Assembly: GCF_019175385.1 (NCBI RefSeq)
Contig: NC_083338.1
Coordinates: 88,681,777 to 88,745,776 of the forward strand
Reading direction: 5' to 3'
Source of the DNA: Lycium barbarum
Taxonomy: Eukaryota; Streptophyta; Magnoliopsida; Solanales; Solanaceae
Length of the DNA stretch: 64,000 nucleotides
This document shows, piece by piece, positions 1 through 8,951 of the stretch. The notes under the pieces are model-generated. The model did no database searches, was not told the origin of the DNA, and saw only the letters and a program-made list of their open reading frames with translations. The position numbers and the translations under genes are program-made. Position 1 is the first letter of the stretch. The number at the start of each line of letters is the position of its first letter.

Positions 1-398
1 TGAGGGATCTTCAATTGGGTAGTCTAGTTAATCTTCGGAAGAAGTTAATTTAGAGTCATTATCCGAGGCTAAATAACATAAACTAGCGATTATTTACAAT
101 TCGTGAAATAGATTGGATCGTTACTTGAGAAGTAGTTTCCCTTCTTCCATTCTTGTTGCCATTGATCAATTTACTTGCTTTGTAGATTAGAATTTATATT
201 TCCATATTTTATAAAAACCTTATAAAAAACAACCATTGATGCGTTCGGGCATAGCTATTGTTAGTGATAAATCCTAATCTGCTTAAATCACCTACATATT
301 GTTCTCTGTGGGATTCGACCCCGACTCATAGTTGGGTAAATTATATTTGCATACGACCGTGCCCATTCTAATTAATAGGGTGGATTTGGACGTTATCA
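1..398 (+). mobile_element. 3' end of an LTR, Athila/Tat-like Ty3/gypsy element (Lx)
   Basis: The segment ends in ...CGTTATCA at 398, where the sequence changes abruptly to the interior of the R4 LTR: 399 onward matches 30048 onward. It contains the block CTGTGGGATTCGACCCCGAC near 308, followed by a 'cgaccgtgccc' stretch. I associate that arrangement with the 3' ends of Athila/Tat LTRs; this is recall, not a search. The first bases after it, catac (399-403), are the probable right target-site copy; the left copy is outside the window. No coding sequence is visible, and it could equally be a solo LTR or the 3' LTR of a full element. Confidence 0.5.
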
Positions 399-703
399 CA
401 TACCTTTGACGTTTAACTAAGCTATCGCTTGCTTGCTCTCCTTCCATATCACGTTTCTACCTTCAAGAGAGAATTCGCACTAACGTTAGTTCAGTCAACT
501 ATAAGGACGCGTGACTATTTCTAGGGAAAATTGGGCAGCACTTCCTTTGTTTATGCTACTTTTCCCATATTCTATCTCAACTCCCAAACGCTCACAACAA
601 CATTCACAATATTGCAATCAACAATCATCATTTATATACATTGACCACAATCCACCATTTCTCTTCAATTTCTCCACATTTATGGTTATAGCTTACTATC
701 GCG
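399..703 (-). mobile_element. R4 3' LTR, left fragment
   Basis: Matches 30048-30352 of the R4 5' LTR almost base for base. It includes the ACATACCT motif (AGGTATGT on the element's sense strand) and the conserved 'gggcagcacttcctttg' block near 528. It is cut on the left by Lx and on the right by S1; the last five bases, tcgcg (699-703), are the left target-site copy of S1. The small reading frame at 511-732 is an accident of this LTR. Confidence 0.85.
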
Positions 704-1126
704 TGTCACACCCTAATTCCATTAGGGTGTGATGGGCACCCGGCCCCACATCCGGAGTCGAGCGAACCCACAGACCTTTAGTGCACACACAATCTTATTA
801 GACTTTTAAATCGAATAAAAATAAAATACATAATAAACTTTCAAAATATTCTTTTTCGATGTTTTCCAAATCAAACAGAATCTGTGATCTTATAGAATTT
901 ATCACATAATATAGAATAACATATCGGCTGATGGAGCCGCTTACAAAACCGACATACTATACCCACGACTCTGTCTGCAAAGTCTCTAACTTCGAACAAA
1001 CAATCATAGTACATATACTCTGACTCAGCAACCCTCCAGGAACAAATGGACTTGCCAATCCAGCTGAAGCATCTTCTAGCTATGTCCTGTACTCATCTGG
1101 GTGTACTTGCGTGGTATGAAACGCAT

Positions 1127-1165
1127 CCCCCGAAGAACAGGGGGTCAGTACGGAATATGTACTGA
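1127..1165 (-). other. Paired stem-loops in S1 LTR
   Basis: CCCCC (1127-1131) pairs with GGGGG (1140-1144), followed directly by TCAGTAC (1145-1151) pairing with GTACTGA (1159-1165). The same two adjacent stems, with co-varying arms in one of them, recur in nearly all LTRs of the window (see findings). Confidence 0.7.
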
Positions 1166-1272
1166 GTATGTAAAGCATGGAATACAACAAACAAAATTAT
1201 AATCGAAAGAAACGATACAAAAGTGAGTACTCTTTCAGAATACCAAAATACTTATTCTTTAGAATGCAAATC

Positions 1273-1294
1273 GTATATATATATATATATATAT
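1273..1294. repeat. (TA)n microsatellite
   Basis: A run of alternating T and A in the S1 LTR. Similar runs occur at 21661-21690, 25572-25592, 36607-36633 and 37048-37067. Confidence 0.9.
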
Positions 1295-1437
1295 ACTGAT
1301 GCCAAATGTCAGAAGAAGTACGGAAAGTAAGTAGATCATCCAGAGTATCAAAATGTGTATTTTTCCAAACACAAATCGCGCGTGCCCACAGCGTATGTCA
1401 TCATATACGTTTACACATAACTGACTCATATGTAACA

Positions 1438-1560
1438 TAATAGTGCCGAGGAACGTACGGCCCGATCCACATATATAACATATTAGTGCCGAGGAACGTT
1501 CGGCCCGATCCACAAATGTATTTGCTGCGGAACGTGCAACCCGATCCATATACACATATT
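1438..1560. repeat. Imperfect tandem repeat, about 44 bp x 2-3, in S1 LTR
   Basis: Three copies of 'tgcNgNGGAACGTNCNNCCCGATCCA' start near 1443, 1487 and 1528. The first two are close to identical and the third is degenerate. Small reading frames here on both strands (1259-1686) arise from the repeat and have no recognisable protein similarity. Confidence 0.65.
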
Positions 1561-2339
1561 ATATTGCTGTGGCACGGTGCTATATCCCGTATTTTTGAAC
1601 GTCGGATTATTTGTAAGTTGAGGTGGGGCCCACACGTCAAGATTTTTTTTGGAACATGTGACAAGCTATATGAATCAAATATGTAAAGTTAAACACAACT
1701 AATGAAAGACCCTTGGGCCAAATCAAAGTGGAAGCCCTCCAAACGAATATTTTTAAGAAAAAGTTTCCGGGTGACCTGACTTGGAGGGGCAAAAACGGTA
1801 TTATAAGTTTGGAATTTGGAAAAATACCAAGAGATAGAAGTTATAGTTAATTAAATTAGCTTTCCAACCATAGGTCGTGGGTTCCTAGGTGAAGTCGGTA
1901 CAAGGAGATATGGACGTTTTACGGTCGAAAGGTCAGTGGGCTATGCCCAACTCGGGACCAACCGGTTTGGCCCAAGAAAAATGAAAAGAAAAAAAAATGA
2001 GGCCCAAGTTTAAGAGGGTGGCCGGCCAAATCCATGGCCCAAACCCACAAAAAAAATTAATGAATTTTCCATGTGTTAAAATAGATGAAAGGGACCATAT
2101 ATTATCACTTTATCCATTAGAATTTTCAAGAAACACAAAAGATGAAGAACAAAAACAAAGGGCCATTTCGGCCAAGACCCACGGAAATTGAGTACCTTAA
2201 ATCTTGTTCCAAAAATTATTTTTTTGTAGTATTCCTACCAATTCAAGTACCCTCTACAACGTGGTATGATTATTTCGGAAGATGGTTCATCCGTTTCATC
2301 GTTTCCGCACTTTGGTTAAGTGAAGAAGATTGGAGAAAA

Positions 2340-2346
2340 AGGTAAG
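2340..2346 (+). promoter_or_regulatory. Splice-donor-like motif AGGTAAG in R7 5' LTR
   Basis: Matches the plant 5' splice-site consensus AG|GTAAG. Equivalent motifs occur in most other LTR families here at a similar LTR position. The R7 3' LTR has lost it in the 725-bp deletion. Splicing is inferred only from the motif. Confidence 0.4.
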
Positions 2347-4595
2347 AATTAATTCCATGTTATTATGTTATGAAGGTTTGTTTGTGTTGTAGTATGTAGA
2401 AATGAGTAGAAAGTATGAAAATATGGAAGTTTGCAAAGTGGGTATGTAAGTTGGCATGTAGCCGTGTGTGTATGTATGTTATATACGTATGGTGAGTTAA
2501 ATTTATGTTGTATTCTAGTGGTGAGTATGATGGAATTCATATTGAGAATGAAAGATGAATGAATTTGGTTGAAGTTGGAAATATAGGTATTGGCCGTGTG
2601 GTATATGGAGATTAGAATGGGAATGAATTAATTTTGTTTAATATGTTGGTTGTGTTGTTGTGATCCTTATAATGTAAAGGAAGGTAATATGATTTAAGTT
2701 GGCATTGAAATGGAATGTAAAAGGTTATGTCATTCTAATATGATTTTATGATATTGTGGAAATGAAGTCGTAAGGTGTAAATTATGATGATTGTTGATGA
2801 AGTTGGAAGATAGAAACATATTATGAAAATGTTTGTTAAAGATTAGAAGTTTTGGTGGAATTATGACTTTGGTGGAAAGCTTGTATATTGTGTATATCTT
2901 GTGAATATTTTGTGGAATTGATATGAAATGCTTCCAAATTATATTGTGATGATCTTGATTAATGATGAATGTGAAACCCTTGAGATTTGTTTGGAAATTT
3001 GAAGTTGAAATGGAAGTATCGCACTATGTTAGAAAGGGAACTAGTTGTGCCATATTGTGTCTTGTAGTTATTGTTGTTGTTGTTAGTGTTGTTATTGGGT
3101 TGTTGTTGATTGTTTTGGCCGAGTTTAATTCTCGGGGATGCTATATGTATAGGGGAAATGTTGCCCAAATTTCTGTAGAAAAGTGTTGATTTGATATTTA
3201 AGTCCTAAAGTCTTAGGGTTAACATTTGGTAAATGTGACCATTTGTAGATTTTGGACGAAACAGGAAGTGAACTTGGAAAGGCGTAAAAAGCATAAAAGG
3301 TATGTAAAGCTATCCCAATTCTTCTATTGGCATGTCCTAGATGTACTAGGATCGGATTCGAGCCTCGGGAAATATTCTGTCTTTCGGAATCCGCGTTTCA
3401 AATTGTCCCTTCTTCATTCACTGGAATTGAACCCTATAAGTATGCTTTGTTAAAGAATTGTGTAAACTTCCGCAAATTGTCTAGAAAGTTATGAAATGTC
3501 CCTAGGACCTCCGTAGGTGACTCCATAAGCTTAATATACGTAATTTGAGCCCACCGCTTCGGTTGTCCCGAGGTGGGCCCACTATTTCCGACTTTACCCT
3601 TTTTGTGTTTATAACTCAATTTCAAGCGGTTCTAAAAGAAACGCCTTAACTACTCTTCTAACTACCAATGATATTTATTCTAAATACTTTATTGAATCTC
3701 CGTAAAGGTATGATATTTTGTGTCTCATTTAGTCTCCCACTATTCCCGCTTTGCCTTTTAGTGTACTATTGCCTTATTTTCGAACAATATAAAATGAAAC
3801 ATTTTAACTATCCTTTTAACTACTAAGGAAAATTGTTTTAATGATTCCCTCGAGTCTGGTAAACTATTTTGGAATATGAAAATGATCCAGAAGGATTATT
3901 CTTCCGTAACTCATTATGACATACGACATACACTTACTATGATTCTGTCAGATTTCATTGGTTTGATTTGTCATCCGATATGCCTCATTGAGTCTCTGGA
4001 AATATATGGTATTTTTATTGCATTTAGTTTCTCACTACTCCATTCGTGGATGCCTCAATGTTTCCCCCACTGAGCCCGGGCCAGGATATGTTGTCAAGCG
4101 TATTCCACTGCATTGTTCGCCGTGCCTCGATGTGAGGGGGCAGGTATATATGTACATGGGTTGTGGAGTATACTGTGCCATGTACACACATTCTGATATG
4201 ATATGATCTGATATGGCCATCTGATATGATATGTTATGTTACGGGGTTATCCCCTATTCTGCTCCTTATGTGTGGTGGCACCAGCGTCGGGGGGTGGCCA
4301 CGTTCTGTTTGCCGAGTCCCTTGGCAGGGGTCGGATATGATATGGTATATGTTTCTGTACACACTCCTCATGTTTTGAAATATGCATTTAATACTTCGGA
4401 TGTTACACTCACTTCTCTGTAAGTTCTGTTTCGGTTATGATCTTGTTCCGTAATGGGACCAGGTACGACATATGTTTTCAGCGAATACTATTTATGCTAT
4501 ATGATCAGCATTTTGCTAATCTAGATATTCAGTTCATTTTCTGTATCTTCTGCTTCGATTATGACTTTGTTTACTACGTTCCGTGCTTTACATAC

Positions 4596-4633
4596 TCAGT
4601 ACATATTTCGTACTGACCCCCTTCCTTCGGGGG
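4596..4633 (+). other. Paired stem-loops in R7 5' LTR
   Basis: TCAGTAC (4596-4602) pairs with GTACTGA (4610-4616), immediately followed by CCCCC (4617-4621) pairing with GGGGG (4629-4633). The same arrangement is in the 3' LTR at 11219-11256. Here the sense strand is the plus strand. Confidence 0.75.
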
Positions 4634-5059
4634 CTGCGTTTTCATGCCGCGCAGGTACAGACGACAGAATTGCTGACCCGCCTTCCTAGGACATCTATTC
4701 TTCTATTTTGGGAGTGCTCTTTTGTCCAGAGTCTATATGTTGGTACAGTCTGCTGCTATTGAATATATGTATGCTATTCAGGGGTATGACGGGGCCCTGT
4801 CCCGTCTTATGATTCTGTTATAATCTGTAGAGGTCTGTAACATACTTGTGTGGGTTTTGTATATGTTTTGGGATGATATGATCTGTGACAGCCTTATCGG
4901 CTCCCATGTACTATGTCGGTTCATTGATGATGATTACTAACGCCAATTGACTTTACAATTAAAAATATTCTGCTGATATGCTAGTCTGGGTTATTGGGTA
5001 CGTTTGGGTGTCCAGCACGGACACTAGTCGCGGCCTACGGAGTTGAGTCGTTACAAAAG

Positions 5060-5071
5060 TGGTATCAGAGC
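5060..5071 (+). other. R7 primer binding site (initiator Met-tRNA)
   Basis: TGGTATCAGAGC, complementary to the 3' end of plant initiator Met-tRNA, starts four bases after the 5' LTR end. It fixes both the LTR boundary and the plus orientation of R7. Confidence 0.92.
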
Positions 5072-6195
5072 GGTTCGTCCTCGGAGTGTCTACAGACCGT
5101 GTCTAGTAGAGTTTTGTTTATCGGTGTGTTGTGCACCACATCTATAAACAGGAGGCTACAGGACATTTAGGGTTTTACCTTTCTTTGAATCTTAGATCGT
5201 GCGATAGAGCCGAATGTAGGAAATGAATTCCTTTTTTTTACTAACCTCTGATTTCAGCTGGAGAACGGTATCGACGTAAGACAGTGACTGATGATATTGG
5301 AAGCTACATAGTACACAGGTTAGTAATGGTATGAAAGATGTATGCTGGGTAAGGTGTTTGAAATACGATTGAAACATGAAGCTGAAGATTGGAAAGAAAA
5401 AATAAACAGGAAAGTGTAGTAGGTGCAGTTTGAGTTGGGCATGTGAGGTAAGCCTCGACATCTTTATACTTTTATTTGAAATTGTTAGCCCCGTGTGGCT
5501 ATGATGCGATATGATATGATATGTATATACGTATATGTGTTGGCCCTGTGAGGCATGGTTGGTATTTCCTGTGTACAGGTTTTGGGATAGTAAGAAATAC
5601 AGAGGAACCTCTGCCCATATTTTTCTAGGAATATGAAGAGGAAAATGAGATATAAATTCTTAACATGTCTTGAGGGTCGATACCGATAGGGCAAACCTAC
5701 TGTGTTGGATTAAAGTTTAAGAGATACCCTCTATGTCATTTGTAAGAAGCATTACCCTTATTTGGAAAATTTTATCTCGAGAAAGTATATATGAGTATCA
5801 AATTCGCAATTTATTTAAATGGACTAGAAATATGTTCCAACCCCCTTTTGCTTTAGCACAACCCATGTGAAGGGAAAAATATGTGGAAGGGCAAAAATGT
5901 CCAACGATCAAGTTTCCTCTAATTGAAAGGATACAAAGTGTATGACAAGCAGTCGGGAATTGAGTGGTTCGCTCACGACTCAAATATATATAATATATAT
6001 ACATGGAGGTAAATATTGAAGACGATATAGTCAGAAAAATAAAAGAATTCTCGCTAGGTCGGGGTGGGACCCGCTACGAGAACGTTCTGAAAAGCTGTCA
6101 AGACCCCGACTTGTCTTAAATTGCGTGACAAAGGATGTGCGGGGCAATTGGTGTACTTATACCGGCCTTAACGTGCTTAAATGCATTAAAGTTGT

Positions 6196-6250
6196 AAGGT
6201 TAAGCGTGTTAGGGCCAGAGCAATTCTGGGATGGGTGACCCCCTGGGAAA
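6196..6250 (+). other. 5S rRNA-derived module (copy 1)
   Basis: GGTTAAGCGTG (6198-6208) matches box A of the plant 5S rRNA internal promoter, and GGGATGGGTGACC (6228-6240) followed by CCCTGGGAA matches box C and the following helix. The order and about 30-bp spacing are those of 5S rRNA. The upstream 40 bases ('taccggcc...atgcattaaag') may be a badly diverged 5' half. It is too diverged to be a working 5S gene. A second copy in the same relative sense lies in R6 at 42372-42317. Family knowledge: Cassandra-type elements also carry 5S promoter sequence, but in their LTRs. Confidence 0.72.
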
Positions 6251-6489
6251 TGTACAAATATTTTCGCAAACATAGATATAAGAGACGAATAGGAAATTCG
6301 GGGTAACCTAAAGGGAATTAGGATATGTGGAAAGGTAAGAAACTTATAGGGGTCACACGAGCTGAGACGGATTAGATTGCTAAAAAGGAAGAAAAAGCAG
6401 CGCAGCTCTGAAATTAGAGTAAATTTGAACAAGTGATTGAAGATGTATTGTAAAAGAAATGGCAGTGATATATATATACGTATGTGTAG

Positions 6490-6506
6490 CCCCCCCCCCC
6501 CCCCCC
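6490..6506. repeat. C homopolymer, 17 bases
   Basis: An uninterrupted run of 17 C in the R7 internal region, 240 bases after the 5S-like module. Confidence 0.95.
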
Positions 6507-7074
6507 TTTATGATATGTCGATTGATTGGTGAACCCTAATAGCCAGTGTTGTAATATATGGAAAACATTAATTGGACAGAATTTACAAGAAAAGGGGAAA
6601 GGTATGGTATAGATGTTACGAAGTAGACTGATATTTATGTTGCTACTGGTTGAGATTGGAAGATTCTAATACAACGATGTTTGGAAAGAAAAGAGAATAA
6701 TTGAGTGGAAGGTAAGGAGATCAAAATGTCAAAAAAAAGTGAACCGTAAGAAACGTAATTAAGCGGAGCCTCTAAAAGAGTCGACGGGCAAAGCACGAAG
6801 TTAATTGCGAAAGAGAACTAAAATGAAATAGCGCAGGGCAAAGGAAAACCTATGGCATGAAATGATGAATCATGTGAATATCGAATTATTCGATTATCGA
6901 GAAAATAGAACGACAGATAAAGAATGGGTATGAAGGAAGAAGGTGATTACTAAGATATAAACAACAACATTAAGTATATTACTTGAGTGCCAGCTATCGG
7001 ATAAGGTTGTGTACTATATAATTGTGATTCTGTTAATGTCTCGTATGGAGAAAATCAAGTTGTTGGTTAGAAAG

Positions 7075-8917
7075 AAAAGATATGGCGGCATTACTTACAT
7101 GGGGTCCGCGTTGATATCTATATGGACCCTAAGAGCCCCAGTATATATATATTTTAAGAAAAAGGAGCTGAATTCGCGGCAGAGAAGATGGTTCGAATTA
7201 TTGAAAGATTATGATGTTAATATTTTGTACCATCCTAGAAAAGCTAACGTTGTGGCATATGCACTTAGTCGTCAATCTATGGACGGCTTGACCGACGTAC
7301 ATTCAGAAACAAAGAATTGGTTTGTAAAACTCATCAGTCAGCTAGCCTTGGAGTCCGTTTGGTCGATTTAGAAGATATTGAAATTTTTGTCCGAGAAGTT
7401 GCTGAATCATCGATTATGGAAGAGGTAAAACAGCGCCAGTTCGAGGATTCTATTCCGGTATGGTACAGAGATACAACCTTTGATAAGGAAAGGACCCATT
7501 TTGAGGTCTCACCCGGTAGGGTATTAGTATACAGAGGCAGATTATGTGTGCCTAACGTTGCAGGGCTGCGACGGCCAATTATGGGCGAAGCGCATAATAT
7601 TCGGTATTCTGTTTATCCTGAATCCACTAAAATGTACCATGACCTCAGATGTCTATATTGGTCGGATGGCATGAAATGGGATATCGCAGAGTTCGTCGTC
7701 CAGTGCCCAAATTGTCAGCAGGCCAAAAATTGAACATCATAAGCCGGGTGCACTGTTGCAGGAAATGGAAATTCTGACATAGAAATCGGAGATAATTCAT
7801 AGGGACTTCATTACAGGTTTGCCTCGCACGCCACGGAAGTATGATTTCCATATGGGTTACTGTGGATAGGCTGACAAAAAAATCAGTCCATTTTCTTCCC
7901 GTCAGAACCACTTATTTAGCTGAGGATTATGCCAGGCTAGGTATTAAAGACATAGTGAGGCTCCGCAGAGTTCCTATATCTATCATCACTGACAGAGGTG
8001 CTCAATTTACGACTAATTTCTGGAGATTTGTTTTCAGGAAGGATTAGGGGCTCAGGTAAGTCTGAGCACAGTATTCCATCTTCAGAGCGACGGACAGGCC
8101 GAGCACACTATACAGACGCTAGAAGATATGTTGCGGGCCTGTATTATTGAACTCGGAGGTAGCCGGGACGATCATTTGCCATTGATCGAGTTTGTTTATA
8201 ATGACAGCTATGATTCTAGCTTAATACGAGGCTTTGTATGGCAGAAAATGCAGGTCACCGATCGGCTGGTTCGATTTCGGCGAAACAGAGTTAATCGGTC
8301 CCGATATGATCCAGCAGGCCGTTGATAAGGTCAAACTCATCTGAGAAAGACAATTAGCAGCCCAGAGTCGACAGAGATCGTATGCTGACAAACGGCGTCG
8401 ACCCTTAGAGTTCCAGGTCGGTGATTGGGTATTTTTGAAAGTATCGCCTATGAGAGGCGTAATGCGATTCGGCAAAAAGAGTAAGCTCAGTCCGCGATAT
8501 ATCGGACCCTATCAGATTATTTGAGAGATTGGGAATGTCGCCTACGAGTTAGATTTACCATCTGATTTGGAAGCGGTACATCTGGCATTTCATGTATCTA
8601 TGCTCCGCGAATATGTCGGCGGTCCTCCTAGAATATTTCCAGCAAATAATATTTGGGTGACGGAGGAACTATCGTACGAAGAGCAGCCTGTAGCCATTCT
8701 GGATTTCCAGGTAAGGAGATTTCCGAATAAAGATGTAGCTTCCGTTAAGGTGCTGTGGCAGAACGATAACAGGGAAGAGATGACCTGGGAAAATGAAGAG
8801 GAAATCAAGAAGAAATATCCTTACTTGGTTGTATTCAATAATGAATGTGTATCACATGAGCCGACCATAAAAATAAACTCCCCCGAAGTACTTACAGACC
8901 CTATAAGACTAATCTAA
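7075..8917 (+). pseudogene. R7 pol remnant: RNaseH tail, integrase, chromodomain
   Basis: The remnant starts inside RNaseH: frames around 7075-7300 keep 'KKKELNSRQRRW...[13 protein letters not shown]'. The integrase zinc region (7317-7733) has CPNC, but the second His of the HHCC set is replaced in 'SVYPE'. The core (7841-8325) keeps 'VTVDRLTK' and 'ITDRGAQF' and, after a frameshift near 8045, 'DGQAEHTI', which supplies the catalytic Glu. The C-terminal frame (8567-8917, 116 codons) ends in a chromodomain with 'VKVLWQNDNREEMTW'. At least three frame changes break it. No gag, protease or RT lies upstream. A trans-mobilised relic is the likely status. Confidence 0.85.
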
Positions 8918-8951
8918 CATTCGAGGACGAATGTTCTAAAGGGGGGGAAGA
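8916..8951 (+). other. Pre-PPT inverted repeat and polypurine tract of R7
   Basis: AACATTCG (8916-8923), loop AGGA, CGAATGTT (8928-8935), then the polypurine tract AAAGGGGGGGAAGA (8938-8951) directly before the 3' LTR. The tract primes plus-strand DNA synthesis. The inverted repeat recurs in R4 and R6, and in weaker form in R3. Confidence 0.85.

Larger units (their letters stand above)
1578..5055 (+). mobile_element. R7 5' LTR (3478 bp)
   Basis: Runs from TGCTATATCC to GTCGTTACA, directly before the primer site. Contents in sense order: LTR start block shared with S2, an AGGTAAG donor-like site (2340-2346), the conserved 'ggggaaatgttgcccaaattt' region near 3151, a second donor-like AGGTATGT (3298-3305), and the two adjacent stems at 4596-4633. 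It retains about 725 bp (about 2036-2760) that the 3' LTR lacks. The small reading frames inside it (for example 2962-3189) recur in the 3' LTR copy, but a shared LTR origin explains that. Confidence 0.92.
5072..7074 (+). other. R7 leader and long non-coding internal region
   Basis: The first 130 bases match, in reverse, the leaders of R4, R5 and R6 (shared words 'tctacagaccgtgtctagtag' and 'gatcgtgcgatagagc'). The gag start seen there never follows. From about 5215 to 7074 there is no convincing reading frame. The stretch holds the 5S-like module (about 6160-6250), a 17-C run (6490-6506) and A-rich sequence. Part of it, around and after the 5S-like module, matches the region downstream of gag in R6, so it belongs to a shared non-autonomous architecture and is not random filler. 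Confidence 0.6.

Noticed and set aside
2962..3189. Small membrane-like protein repeated at 9614-9841
   Set aside because: Both copies lie at the same place in the two LTRs of R7, and the hydrophobic stretch comes from a GTT/ATT-rich repeat; no start context or conservation in sister LTRs supports coding.
5060..5071. tRNA gene at the TGGTATCAGAGC sites
   Set aside because: Only the 12-base complement of the tRNA 3' end is present, at the position expected for a primer site; no cloverleaf can be formed.
6196..6250. A functional 5S rRNA gene
   Set aside because: Only about 55 bases match well, with several changes between the promoter boxes; the 5' half is unrecognisable and no T-run terminator follows at the right distance.
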